A stretch of 50,861 nt of DNA from JACCZR01 sp963844805 (GCA_963844805.1 CAWJPU010000010.1:1-50861), one strand, 5' to 3'. Shown: positions 1 to 8,184, numbered from the stretch's first letter. The notes: generated by a model from the sequence alone, not told the origin. Numbers and translations are program-made.

Positions 1-194
1 GAGCACAGACGCAACTGTAGTTGAGCGGCGGCAGGGCGCCTCGGCACGCGGTTCATCCGCTCTTCGCGGCGTGCCCGTGCGTCGGCCTTGGAATCGCCCT
101 TGCCCTCGCCGGACTTCGCCTTGCTGGTGGACACCTTGGTCCCGGCCGGAGTGCCCTTGTGCTTTCGCCTGCGCTTGCGCTTGGTCTGGGCCAT
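1..194 (-). CDS. Lys/Arg-rich small protein, N-terminal part (runs off the window)
   Basis: Read leftwards from an ATG at 194 the frame is open to the edge and begins MAQTKRKRRRKHKGTPAG, followed by a charged, low-complexity stretch (SKAKSGEGKGDSKADARARR). A basic N-terminus of this kind precedes a membrane part in small conserved proteins of unknown function in Thermoleophilia; that comparison is from memory. It is downstream of, and on the same strand as, the formimidoyltransferase (stop at 226). No function can be assigned and the C-terminal part is outside the window. Confidence 0.4.
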   Translation of the reverse strand, partial: MAQTKRKRRRKHKGTPAGTKVSTSKAKSGEGKGDSKADARARREERMNRVPRRPAAAQLQLRLC

Positions 195-225
195 GGTCAG
201 CCCAATCCTCGCAACACCCGCTCGA

Positions 226-1080
226 TCAGGTGCCTCTGGGGCTGAAGCCGCGCAGGTGCACGTCCTCGGGGAAGCCGTCGAAGGCGGCCTCGGGGGCCAG
301 GCCCACCAGCTCGGCCTCGGCCACGGGCGCCCGCCCGCGCACGAACTCGACCACCTCAGCGAGGGACGTGCGCCGGTGGTCCTCGACGTTGGTCGACACC
401 TGCGCGCGCCCGCGGTCGGCCAGGAAGAGGCCCAGCGCCCGCACGCCAGGCAGCCCTCCCCCGCTCTCGCGCAGCTCGCCCGCGATCCGCTCCGCCAGCC
501 CCACGTCGTCGCTGTCCAGGTCCACGTTGAAGGCCACCAGCGGCGGGCGGGCGGCGGCGAGCACCACGCCCGCCGTCGGGTGCGCGCGGCGGGGACCGTA
601 ATCCGGCACCACGTCCCCGCTCTCCAGCCGCGCGGCCAGACCCTCCCGGCCTCCGGCGCGCAGGTCGGCGCGGAGACGGTGCTCGGGACGGTCGCCAGCT
701 CGCCGTAGAGCACCACGGGCACGCCCAGCTCCTCGCCGATCAGCCCCGCGCGGTGAGCACGGCGGCGCAGGCGGCCCCGCGGCGCTCGTCGTCGAGGTGG
801 ACCACAGGCATCACGTCCACGCTCCCACCCTGGGGTGCAGCCCGTCGTGGCGGCGCGAGGTCGATGCGGGCGACCGCCTCCCGCGCCCCGCCAAGCAGCG
901 CCTCCGGCAGCTCGGCCGGCGAGCGACGGCCAGGGTGAACACGCTGCGGTGGTGGTCCTCGTCGGCGTGGACGTCCAGCAGCCGCGCGGGATGGAAGCCC
1001 GCGCCGATGGCCTCGATCACGTCGTGGTTCCGTCCCTCGCTGACGTTCGGCACCGCGAGCAGAGCGAGGGCGTCGGCCAC
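226..1080 (-). CDS. Glutamate formimidoyltransferase (frameshifted)
   Basis: Transfers a formimino group between formiminoglutamate and tetrahydrofolate in histidine breakdown and one-carbon metabolism. The family's N-terminal signature is clear from the GTG at 1080 (LLAVPNVSEGRNHDVIEAI, then the region around HADEDHHRSVFTLA), and so is its C-terminal subdomain (LVAFNVDLDSDDVGLAERI, then RESGGGLPGVRALGL and the QVSTNVED segment). The middle (VMPVVHLDDERRG) lies in a third frame, so at least three indels interrupt it between about 610 and 940. The total span of about 285 residues fits the family. It starts 5 bases after the stop of the DUF2142 gene, suggesting co-transcription. Identity is secure; whether it is functional depends on whether the indels are real. 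Confidence 0.75.
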
Positions 1081-1085
1081 GGCGC

Positions 1086-2618
1086 TCAATCTAGATTGCG
1101 CCGTGCCGCGGTCAGCGCCGCCGCCGCGGCGCACGACGCCACCCCGGTGGCCGCCAGCAGCGCCCACGGGATCCAGCTCGGCGGCGGCGACCAGCCGTCC
1201 CCGGTCAGGAAGGACCAGCTGCCGCTCTCGCCGACGGCGAAGCGGTGGGCGTTGGCCAGCCAGGCCACGGCCTGCACCAGCGCGACCAGGGCGAGCACCC
1301 CGCCCGCCAGGGCGCGCTGGGCCCGGATCGGCACGCGGTCGCGCCGCCGGTGGACCACCTCGCCCAGCCACAGCGGCAGCAGCACCAGCAGCGGCAGGAC
1401 GTACCGGCCCTGAAGGCGGCCGATCTCGCGGTAGACCAGCGACATCCCGACCACCACCACCAGCAGGCCCGCGACCAGCGCCAACACCGACAGCCGGTCG
1501 CGCTTCAGGCCGGCGGCCAGCGCCACCCCGCCGAGGACGAGCAGCGCCAGTAGCCACAGGGCGTAGCCGGGCCACGGCATCGAGGCGTCGGCAGCGCCGA
1601 AGATGCCGATCGCCTGCAGGCCGAGCTCGGCAGGTGGGACAGCGAGGGGCCGATGGCGTCGACCGGCTCGAGCCCGACGGCCCGGGCCGCGGCTGGACGG
1701 CGAACTCCCAACGGCGCCCGCTGCCCCGGCAACCGCGATCACCGCCAAGGCAGCCCCAGCCGCCCGGCCGCCGCCGCGGATCCGCTCCCACATCGCGCGC
1801 GGGCCGCTCAACAGCACGATCCCCCGAAGAGCAGGACGGCGAACGCGGGCCCGAGTGCTCGCGAGCCCGCCAGGGCCACGCCGCCCGCCGCCAGCGCGAC
1901 CCACACGCCGCGCGGCGGCTCGCCGTCCCGGCCCAAGCGCAACAGCGCCGCCGCAAAGCAGATCGCCCCCGCCACCTCCGGGCCGCTGGGCGAGAGGACC
2001 GAGGAGACGAACACCACCATCGGCGAGACCGCCAGCGCGAACCCGAGCAGCGACGTGCGCGGGCCCGCCGGGCTCCACAACAGCCAGAGCGCCGCGAGCA
2101 GCAGCGCAGTGGAGGCGAGCAGGGTCACCGCGCGCCCAGCCGCAGCGCATCGCGCGGCTCGCCGGCGGCGCGCATGGCGACGCCCGTGGGCACGTACACC
2201 CAGGGCTGGTAGGTCCCCACGTAGGTCGGGACGGCGGTGCTCACCACCGGAGCCTGCCGCCCGTCGGCGCACGCGCCGGTGGTGTCGCGCGAGGAGGTGG
2301 TGCAGCCGAAGGTCGAGGCGACCAGCTCCCGCGGGAGCTCGAACTGCCGCCGCGTGCGGGCCTGCCAGCGGGCGGCCCTGGTGTTGGACTCGCGCAGGAA
2401 GGCGCGAATCCGCTTGCGCTCAGCCTGTAAAAGGCTCGGGCCTGCTCGGCGCTGATCGTGGGCGGGCGCCCTCTGAGGTCGCCGGCGCCGGCGCCGAGCG
2501 CCTTGACGTAGTGCGCGCCCTCGTCGGGCGCCGAGCCAGGCGGCGTGGCCATCAGCCACGCGGCGCCGAGGGCGACCAGCGAAGCGCTCAGGAGCAGCGG
2601 GACGGCGAGCCTCCTCAC
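1086..2618 (-). CDS. DUF2142 multi-pass membrane protein (frameshifted)
   Basis: The GTG start at 2618 gives a membrane-anchored N-terminus followed by the family hallmark TPPGSAPDEGAHYVKAL, which matches DUF2142 proteins, whose genes often sit in cell-surface polysaccharide loci. The segment near 2140-2260 (PTYVGTYQPWVYVPTGVA) and a run of hydrophobic segments down to 1086 (for example WLLALLVLGGVALAAGL) complete the expected topology of about 10-12 membrane helices. The pieces fall in at least three frames, so there are several indels. The start lies a few bases from the tRNA-Met 5' fragment, so the promoter regions of this gene and of the original tRNA overlapped back to back. Function unknown. 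Confidence 0.6.
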
Positions 2619-2624
2619 GGCGTT

Positions 2625-2678
2625 TATCCTCGCCGATGCGGCTCCGTAGCTCAGCGGTTAGAGCGCACCACTCATAAT
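2625..2678 (+). repeat. Left attachment repeat with 5' half of tRNA-Met (attL)
   Basis: Identical over 54 bases to 8097-8150. It begins exactly at the -10 hexamer TATCCT and ends in the anticodon loop (CTCATAAT). After that the sequence departs from the tRNA and becomes recombinase coding sequence on the minus strand. The 3' half of the tRNA is missing here, so this copy cannot make a tRNA. Confidence 0.85.
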
Positions 2679-3345
2679 CAGCTTGAGCGTTTGCGGCGGT
2701 TTGCGGGTGTTTCCTCGATTCGGCGCAGGTGCAGGGCTTTCCGCTCAGCTCGCCTCCGCCAGCGAATCGGCATTTTTCGGCTGTCGGCGGACCTGGTGTT
2801 GCCCCAGCGTTGCCCTCGACGGCCACCGCAGCGTCGAGAAAGGCCACGTCACCGAGCCCGCCGTCGATGAGGTGCACGTAGGTCTTCAGCGTGAACGCCG
2901 GGTCAGCGTGGCCGAGCCAGTCGCTCACCTGGCGGATGTTCTTGCCCGACTGAAAGAGCAGGCTGGCGCAGGAATGGCGGAACGAATGGAACGTCACCCA
3001 CTCGAGCCCCGCCGCTTCCCGTGCCGGCTCGAGCGCGTCACGCCGCAACGTCGACTCCCGCGGCGGCCGCGGCTCGCCGCGCACCGTCGCGAACAGCGGC
3101 TCTCCCGGTTTGTGGTCGCGGTGCGTTGTCCACAGCCGATGCGCCATCCCGGCGCAAGCGCAAGTCGCGGCGAGCGTTGGGGGTCTTGAGCCCACGCTCG
3201 ACGCCACGGCAGACTTGCCGCCTCACGCCGAGCATCGGCTGGCCGCCGAACCGCACATCGCGCCACTGAAGCCCGAGCGCCTCGGAGATACGTAGTCCGG
3301 TGTGCGCGAGCAGCTCGACGCGCGCAGTACGCTCAGTCAAAGACG
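2679..3345 (-). pseudogene. Tyrosine recombinase (integrase), N-terminally truncated
   Basis: The catalytic domain is recognisable: LLAHTGLRISEALGLQWRD holds the first catalytic Arg (about 3250-3310), and FHSFRHSCASLLFQSGKN (about 2935-2985) holds the H-x-x-R box. DWLGHADPAFTLKTYVHL follows with the last His and the nucleophile Tyr. The arm- and core-binding N-terminal domains are absent, because the membrane gene at 3333-3941 begins where they should be. One frameshift separates the two catalytic halves near 3200. The frame has no stop before the att core and runs on through the tRNA fragment into chromosomal DNA. It is probably inactive as it stands. Confidence 0.8.
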
Positions 3346-3941
3346 TCGTGGAAACACCTCTCGCTGCGTCCGAAGCAGTCGAACGGCTCGTCAAGGTACG
3401 TCGGCACGCCGTGGGCGACGTGGCGAAATCCCCCTGTGACCCCCTCGCGCTCGGGGCGATCTGTGTCGACCTCGAGACAGAACAGGGTGTCGCCCCTCGT
3501 CGCACGCGCCTTCGACCGCACCTCACGCGCACAGGCCGTCACCCGGCTCGCGTCGTGCTCGTGGACCGTCGCCGCCCCGCCGAGCCGGCCCTGTGGGAAT
3601 CGCGACGCGTACCAGTTGAACTCTGCGATCGCTCGCCGCTCGTCCGCGCGCCGGCCTCGCACCGCGAAGCCCAGCCCCCCGACTACGACCAGAGGGACAA
3701 GACCGGCCACCAGGGCGTGCCAGATCGGCGCTTCCCGGACCAGACCGAGATAGATGACTGCCCCCGGCGCCAGCAAGACCAGCACGGGGGCGCACAGCTC
3801 GAGCAGCGCGGCCGGTGACTGGCCCTGCACCTCGAACACCTCTGTGTCCAGAGGAAGGATGAAGGACCACCACACCAAAGCGGCGGGCAGCCAGCATGCG
3901 ACAGCCAAGGCCAGGACAAGGGGGGTCCGTGGAGGTCGCAT
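3333..3941 (-). CDS. Membrane protein of unknown function, 202 residues
   Basis: The ATG at 3941 begins MRPPRTPLVLALAVACWLPA. Three predicted membrane helices fall at about residues 8-28, 45-68 and 75-95, followed by a polar C-terminal half (from RGRRADERRAIAEFNWY). The frame is intact, unlike most neighbours. A GAAGGA motif 9 bases upstream could serve as a ribosome binding site. The last residues overlap the beginning of the recombinase fragment on the same strand, which suggests a deletion joined the two. I do not recognise the family. Confidence 0.55.
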   Translation of the reverse strand: MRPPRTPLVLALAVACWLPAALVWWSFILPLDTEVFEVQGQSPAALLELCAPVLVLLAPGAVIYLGLVREAPIWHALVAGLVPLVVVGGLGFAVRGRRADERRAIAEFNWYASRFPQGRLGGAATVHEHDASRVTACAREVRSKARATRGDTLFCLEVDTDRPEREGVTGGFRHVAHGVPTYLDEPFDCFGRSERCFHDVFD

Positions 3942-3989
3942 CTCGCAGTCCTTCGACCCTAAGTTGCGGCGCTAGGCCAGGCAAGGATG

Positions 3990-4003
3990 CGAACATACGT
4001 TCG
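3990..4003. promoter_or_regulatory. LexA-type (SOS) operator
   Basis: The 14 bases CGAACATACGTTCG match the actinobacterial LexA consensus CGAACRNRYGTTYG at every position, with perfect inverted arms. The last base is the first G of the GTG start of the gene at 4003, so a bound repressor would block its transcription or initiation. Confidence 0.55.
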
Positions 4004-4348
4004 TGACCAGCCAGGGCTCGCCCTACGCCCGTTTCAAGCGAGCCCTCGCCTCCGGCAACCTGATGCAGGTAAGAGCGGCAGCGGCCGAGCTTCCGGCGGT
4101 CCCGCTGCGCGACGCCCTCGAGGTCTGCGAACTCCTGCGCCGCTGCGAAACCCGAGGTCTACGAGCGGGCGGCGCTGCGCTGGCTGGCCCGTCTGCTGCT
4201 CGAGCGGCCGGGAATCACTCTGCACGAACTCGAGCAGGCTGCCCGCGCACTTCAGCGACTGCCGGACGTGGAAGCCTCCGCACCCTCCGCGGGTTCGGCG
4301 GCTCTCAGTAGTGGAAGTCGATCTCTATCTACCCCATCACCAGCTTGA
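4003..4348 (+). CDS. Conserved hypothetical protein with SOS-type operator (one frameshift)
   Basis: The GTG start gives (M)TSQGSPYARFKRALASGN. After one indel in the AAA run at about 4148-4150 it continues PEVYERAALRWLARLLLERPG and HELEQAARALQRLPDV, a coherent helical protein of about 114 residues ending at TGA 4346-4348. Short helical proteins with this TSQGSPYARF start recur in Thermoleophilia, as far as I recall, without a known function. The LexA-type box overlapping the start suggests DNA-damage control. Its last 20 bases overlap the convergent gene at 4329. Confidence 0.55.
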
Positions 4349-4749
4349 GCCAGCCGCCGTGCTGAGTGGCGTAGGACGGCGTCGACCAAGAAGTTTGGGT
4401 GGAGCGTGAGACGAGCCTCCCCCACGCCGAGCCTGACGGCCTCGGGGTCCCAACCGATCGCCTCGGCGTCCTCGATCTGGACGGTGCGCTGTAGGACGCC
4501 CTCGAGGTCCACGAGGAACGGAGGCCTGCCGAGGCCGCGAAGGGGACCTCCACGCGTCCGAGCATGGTCGTCAATTGAGCGAGTGGTCCCGGGTAGTCCA
4601 GCGCCTGGGGCTCCATGGGAAGGGCTTCTGTGGCAAATCCTCGCGCCCTGCCCCGCTGAGGCCGAGGGCGATGCCGAGCAGCGACCCGGCTCGGGCGGCC
4701 AGACGATGCGCGCCCAGTCCGTCGACGTGGGCAGCCCCACCGCCGGCAT
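4329..4749 (-). CDS. Hypothetical protein, about 140 residues (several frameshifts)
   Basis: Pieces in three frames join into one plausible protein: MPAVGLPTSTDWARIVWPPE from the ATG at 4749, then LPMEPQALDYPGPLAQLTTM, then VDLEGVLQRTVQIEDAEAIG with RLGVGEARLTLHPNFLVDAV, ending GGWLKLVMG at 4329. Composition and predicted helices look like real coding sequence, and the shadow frames do not. No family was recognised. It lies inside the element, convergent with the gene at 4003-4348. Confidence 0.4.
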
Positions 4750-4972
4750 GTTCTCGGGCTGACGTCCGGTGCGAGTCCGGGAGGGCCAGGGTCCGATCGC
4801 TTGCACGGCGGTGAGGCGCGCGGCCACCGTAACAGCGGTGTCCCCTTTCCGGGGTACATGCTCCGCTACAACGGCCTGCGCCGGGAGGGTGGGCCGGCCC
4901 GCGCCACGCACCACCCCTGCGACCCCCGCGCGCCTTCGCGGTCTTCGGGTTGCCCCCCGGGTCGGCCAGGCA

Positions 4973-4978
4973 GATACT
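4973..4978 (+). promoter_or_regulatory. -10 box ahead of first SnoaL-like gene
   Basis: GATACT lies nine bases before the ATG at 4988. The block from this hexamer through the ATG recurs, with one change, at 6701-6718 ahead of the fourth SnoaL-like gene. This marks two transcription units in the array with almost no 5' leader. Confidence 0.45.
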
Positions 4979-4987
4979 GGGCGGGCG

Positions 4988-5386
4988 ATGTCGCAGGACA
5001 ACCTTGAGGTGGTTGCGCGAGCGATCGCTGCGATCAACGAGCGCGATATCGACCGCTATCTCGCCTGCTGCACCGAGGACATCGAGTTGTGGACGCCCGT
5101 GGCCCCGGTGGATGGTCCGCACGAGGGGGAGGAGGGGATTCGGCGGTTCTTTGCGACATCGAGGACGCCGGCCCCGATTTCCGGCTCGACCTCGAACGCC
5201 TGAGGGAGGCTGACGGGGACCGGGTAGTCGCATACGTGCGTCTCAGCGCGAGCGGTCGGACGACCGGCATCTCGTACGACACGGAGACCACGAACGTCTA
5301 CGAGTTCATCGGCGGCAAGATCCGACGCGTCAGGATCTACGTCGACCGCGCCAGAAGCCCTCGAAGCCGTGGGGCTGTCGGAGTAG
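4988..5386 (+). CDS. SnoaL-like (NTF2-fold) protein 1 (two frameshifts)
   Basis: Begins MSQDNLEVVARAIAAINERD, the typical start of actinobacterial SnoaL-like proteins, with the ELWTP segment of the cone-shaped alpha+beta barrel. An indel near 5160 shifts to DIEDAGPDFRLDLERLREAD and VYEFIGGKIRRVRIYVDR. A second near 5352 restores the family tail ALEAVGLSE before TAG 5384-5386. The length of about 132 residues is normal. NTF2-fold members bind or act on small hydrophobic molecules; no substrate can be inferred. Only three bases separate it from the next gene. Confidence 0.65.
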
Positions 5387-5389
5387 GCG

Positions 5390-5789
5390 ATGTCGCAGGG
5401 GAACGTGGAGATCGTCCGCGAAAGCGTCGCCCGCTTCGCCCGCGGCGACATCGACGGGCTCGCCGACCTCTACGCCGCTGACGCGGTCACGTTTGCGCCG
5501 GAGGGATGGCCGGAAGGAGGCCAGTTCGACGGTCGGGACGCCGTCGAAGCGGCAGTTCGCGCGCCTCCAGGAGGATTGGAAAAGCCAATCCATGCACATA
5601 GAGCGCGAGCGGGCCGACGGTGAGTGGGTCGTGGTGGAAATGGTGTGGGACGCCGAGGGCCAGGCGAGCGGCGTCTCGGTGGAGATGCGCGTCGTGGGGG
5701 CCAACCGGGTTCGGGACGGCAAGATCGCTGAGACGCGCTTCTTCTGGGAGTTCGAGGAAGCCGTGGACGCCGTAGGGCTGTCGGAGTAG
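5390..5789 (+). CDS. SnoaL-like protein 2 (one frameshift)
   Basis: Starts MSQGNVEIVRESVARFARGD with the DLYAADAVTFAPEGW segment. After an indel at about 5550 it continues RQFARLQEDWKSQSMHIERE and RVVGANRVRDGKIAETRFFW, then ends EAVDAVGLSE at TAG 5787-5789. It is about 133 residues, the same layout as its neighbours. The stop-to-start spacing to the third gene is three bases, so 4988-6179 reads as one operon of three paralogues. The reaction is unknown. Confidence 0.65.
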
Positions 5790-5792
5790 ACG

Positions 5793-6179
5793 ATGTCGCT
5801 GGAGAACGTGGAGGTGGTGCGTCGCTCGATTGAGGCGTACCGGCGCGGGGACCTCGACGCGGCGCTGGCCGACGTCCACCCCGAGATTGCTTGGAACCCT
5901 TTCGAGGAGGCTCCGATGCGGGGCTTGGATGCCGTTCGCGAGTACTTGGCGAGATGGGAGAGCGACTGGGACGAGCTGGAGACGACCCCGGAGGAGTTCA
6001 TCGACGCCGGAGATGCAGTCGTCGCCGTGGTCCACTTCCGAGGACGAGGGCGGGGCAGCGGGATCGAGGTTGATGCCCGCTCCTACTCCGTCTACACCGT
6101 CCGCGACGGCCAGACGGTCGCTATGGAGGAGTTCATCAGGCGAGAGGAGGCCCTCGAAGCCGCGGGGCTGACTGAGTAG
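5793..6179 (+). CDS. SnoaL-like protein 3 (intact)
   Basis: Full-length 128-residue NTF2-fold protein: MSLENVEVVRRSIEAYRRGD, then the ADVHPEIAWNPFEE strand region, ETTPEEFIDAGDAVVAVVHF, and the tail EEALEAAGLTE. It is one of two copies in the array with no frameshift and so the best guide to the others. It is followed by TAG and a GGCG that resembles the TAGGCGATG junctions elsewhere in the array, as if a further gene had been lost here. No catalytic residues can be assigned with confidence. Confidence 0.8.
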   Translation: MSLENVEVVRRSIEAYRRGDLDAALADVHPEIAWNPFEEAPMRGLDAVREYLARWESDWDELETTPEEFIDAGDAVVAVVHFRGRGRGSGIEVDARSYSVYTVRDGQTVAMEEFIRREEALEAAGLTE

Positions 6180-6188
6180 GGCGTCCAA

Positions 6189-6434
6189 CTAGTCCACCAC
6201 CGCCAAAGCCGTGCTGACGGCCTCCCACAACGCCAGGCGGAGCCTGTCGCCGCCGAATTCCGGGCTCAGCGCGGCCTTCTGCTCGCGGTCGGTGCCGATC
6301 CGCTCACGGGCCTCCGCTGCTTGCCGCTCAAGGGTCTCCAACTCGAGCTCGGTCAGGTGGCCGTGACGGGCCATCCACGTCAGGCTCTCGACCTGGCGCG
6401 CGGCAGAGCTCCGACCGTGGCATTGGAGCGGCAC
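6189..6434 (-). CDS. Small helical hypothetical protein, 81 residues
   Basis: Antisense to the array, between SnoaL genes 3 and 4. The C-terminal two thirds (WMARHGHLTELELETLERQA, ERIGTDREQKAALSPEF, RLALWEAVSTALAVVD) look like a genuine helical protein with regular Leu/Glu spacing. The first 20 residues are less convincing and a start at the internal Met (ARHGHLTEL) is possible. No family was recognised, and it could be a remnant. Confidence 0.35.
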   Translation of the reverse strand: MPLQCHGRSSAARQVESLTWMARHGHLTELELETLERQAAEARERIGTDREQKAALSPEFGGDRLRLALWEAVSTALAVVD

Positions 6435-6715
6435 CCCGCGACAGTATCAGCCGCACGGCGCTGGCCTTGACGTCACAGACGTCGAGTGGAGTAACCCCGC
6501 CATGCGGCGAACGCCGAGCGTCGACCACGCACGTGCGCGTCGAGCCGAGCTCATTTGCGGCGCGGCCGCGGCGATGGCCGCTTGACGTGCTCCGCACGGC
6601 GGGAGCGTCCGCCCGCCTGCTGGGTGCCCTGGCGGACTCGCCGACCCGGAGCTTTGGGAAGGGGAGCCATCATCCCGTCCCGGGCCGGCTGAGGACGCGG
6701 GATACTGGTCGGGCG
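6435..6715. other. Non-coding gap inside the SnoaL array
   Basis: Nothing with convincing coding character was found on either strand. The end of the gap carries the promoter block GATACTGGTCGGGCG for the fourth SnoaL-like gene. Confidence 0.4.
6701..6706 (+). promoter_or_regulatory. -10 box ahead of fourth SnoaL-like gene
   Basis: GATACT nine bases before the ATG at 6716. This is the same arrangement and nearly the same bases as at 4973-4990. Confidence 0.45.
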
Positions 6716-7112
6716 ATGTCGCAAGGGAACGTCGAGCTCGTGCGCTGGGCCTTCACCTCCGACCCCTCCCGTTTCTTCAGCCTGCTCGATGAGGAGATCG
6801 AGTTCGACGCGCGGCGCCAAGCCGAACTGCCCGGAGCCGTACTCGCCGGCCGGGGGCGAGAGGTGGTCGAGCGGTTCTGCCGTGAGTACTGGGGGACCTG
6901 GGCCGCGTACTCGGCGGAGCCGCAGGAGGTCATTGACACGGGTGACCACGCAGTCGTCGAGGTCCATGAGCGGGGCAAGGGCAAGGGGAGCGGCGTGCCG
7001 TTCGAGAGAAAGCACTTCCAGGTGTGGACACTCCGCGACGGAAGGCTCGTCCGCTGGCTGCTGTTCGCGGACAAAGGCGGATGCCCTCGAAGCCGTGGGG
7101 CTGTCGGAGTAG
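6716..7112 (+). CDS. SnoaL-like protein 4 (one frameshift near the 3' end)
   Basis: MSQGNVELVRWAFTSDPSRF opens the usual NTF2-like fold, with FFSLLDEEIEFDARRQAELP, AVLAGRGREVVERFCREYWG, VIDTGDHAVVEVHERGKGKG and VWTLRDGRLVRWLLFADK. An indel near 7072-7076 moves the frame into ADALEAVGLSE and TAG 7110-7112. Length is about 132 residues. The start was chosen at the ATG with the repeated promoter block, not the upstream in-frame codons. It is three bases ahead of the fifth gene. Confidence 0.65.
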
Positions 7113-7115
7113 GCG

Positions 7116-7559
7116 ATGGCGCGCGAGAACGTGGAGGTTGTGCGACGCCTGATGGACATCATGCGCGACCGCGCATTCGAGCGAATCGCAGACTTCTGGG
7201 AGCCCGACGGCGACTACTACCCCATTCGCAAGTTCCCCGAGTCCCGGGCGTGTCACGGCCCCGACGAGATCCAGAGCTTCATGGCGGAGTGGTACGAGTC
7301 CGCCTGGGAGAACTACGAGTTCATCGTCAAGGAGGCACACGCGGTCGGCGATGACCGCGTTTTCCTCCACGGATACATCCGAGCCGAAGGGCGGGAGAGC
7401 GGGGCCGCGCTCGCAGGAGATCTCTACCAGTGCTTCTGGCTGAGGCACGGAAGATTGTTCAGGCAGGAGGATCACCTCACGAAGAAAGGTGCCCTTCGCG
7501 CCCTCGGCCTCGGCGACGATTCGGACGGAGCCCTCGAAGCCGTGGGGCTGTCGGAGTAG
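7116..7559 (+). CDS. SnoaL-like protein 5 (intact, 147 residues)
   Basis: Intact frame: MARENVEVVRRLMDIMRDRA, then ADFWEPDGDYYPIRKFPE, AWENYEFIVKEAHAVGDDRV, DLYQCFWLRHGRLFRQEDHL, and the family tail ALEAVGLSE. It is longer than its paralogues because of an extra segment (ALRALGLGDDSDG) just before the tail, which resembles a partial duplication of the tail itself. Co-transcribed with gene 4. Function unknown beyond the fold. Confidence 0.8.
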   Translation: MARENVEVVRRLMDIMRDRAFERIADFWEPDGDYYPIRKFPESRACHGPDEIQSFMAEWYESAWENYEFIVKEAHAVGDDRVFLHGYIRAEGRESGAALAGDLYQCFWLRHGRLFRQEDHLTKKGALRALGLGDDSDGALEAVGLSE

Positions 7560-8096
7560 GGCGCTCACTTCAGCCGTCTTGTCGAGCGTAGACACGGCGA
7601 GATGCCCACCGCACCGGTCAGAGTGAGAAACCGGCTCCAGGATGCCCCCCTGGCTGTCGCCCTACGAGGAGGATGCGCGGCCCGGCGAGTCGTCCGGCCA
7701 GGCACCCCCGGTGGCCTTCCGTGGGACAAGGTGCGGGCGCTCCGGACGGATCACGTGCTGCAGGCGTGCAGGAGTTCGTCGAAGAGCGCGACGACCAAAC
7801 CTCCGTCCGTCGCGTGCTCGGGCGGTTCGAACTCGAGCCCATGCGGGTCAGCGACGTTGTGCCGCGTCGCCGCCGGCGCTCCGCAGGGAGGTGGCCGAGG
7901 CCGCGAGAGCGTATGCGGAAGCACCGGCCGGCGGATTCTCAGCACGTCAACGACCGCGCCACCCACGACGAGGCCAGCACCGAGCGGGCCTCGGGCCGCC
8001 CGTCGCCTGCCAGCTGTTGCCCTGAGCGATGCCCCGGGGGATTCGCAGGCGCCAAGCGCGGGCGCAGCGAAGCCCTGATTTCGCTCTACCAGCGAC
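7560..8096. other. Right end of the element, little coding content
   Basis: No convincing gene. A minus-strand frame at 7751-7966 ends in a plausible sequence (GLEFEPPEHATDGGLVVALF then DELLHACST) but has a poor N-terminus, and may be the 3' end of a decayed gene. The last bases before the att repeat would supply the stop codon of the integrase in the circular form. Confidence 0.35.
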
Positions 8097-8150
8097 TATC
8101 CTCGCCGATGCGGCTCCGTAGCTCAGCGGTTAGAGCGCACCACTCATAAT
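8097..8150 (+). repeat. Right attachment repeat (attR), start of the intact tRNA-Met
   Basis: Second copy of the 54-base repeat at 2625-2678. It supplies the -10 box TATCCT (8097-8102) and the 5' half of the functional tRNA. The bases upstream of it belong to the element, so the present tRNA promoter is a hybrid. Confidence 0.85.
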
Positions 8151-8184
8151 GGTGAGGTCCCTGGTTCAAATCCAGGCGGAGCTA
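8112..8184 (+). tRNA. tRNA-Met (anticodon CAT), elongator type
   Basis: 73 bases with a complete cloverleaf: acceptor GGCTCCG/CGGAGCT (first pair G-U), D arm GCTC/GAGC, anticodon stem CACCA/TGGTG with loop CTCATAA, and T stem CCTGG/CCAGG with loop TTCAAAT. No encoded CCA. The loop is that of elongator tRNA-Met; a tRNA-Ile with lysidine-modified CAT cannot be fully excluded. Its first 39 bases are duplicated at 2640-2678 by element integration. Confidence 0.93.

Larger units (their letters stand above)
2625..8150. mobile_element. Integrated element in tRNA-Met, bounded by 54-bp direct repeats
   Basis: A perfect 54-base direct repeat (2625-2678 and 8097-8150) holds a promoter -10 box (TATCCT) and the first 39 bases of tRNA-Met, up to the anticodon loop. 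A tyrosine recombinase fragment lies immediately inside the left repeat, the usual int-att arrangement. The interior carries a membrane protein, a gene with a LexA-type box, and five SnoaL-like genes. The recombinase lacks its N-terminal half, so the element is probably immobile. Crossover in or before the anticodon loop is inferred from where the two copies diverge (after CTCATAAT). Confidence 0.7.

Noticed and set aside
7751..7966. Minus-strand 71-codon frame in the right end of the element
   Set aside because: Only the last 30 residues look coding and the start is poor. Kept as a remark in the gap description, not as a gene.
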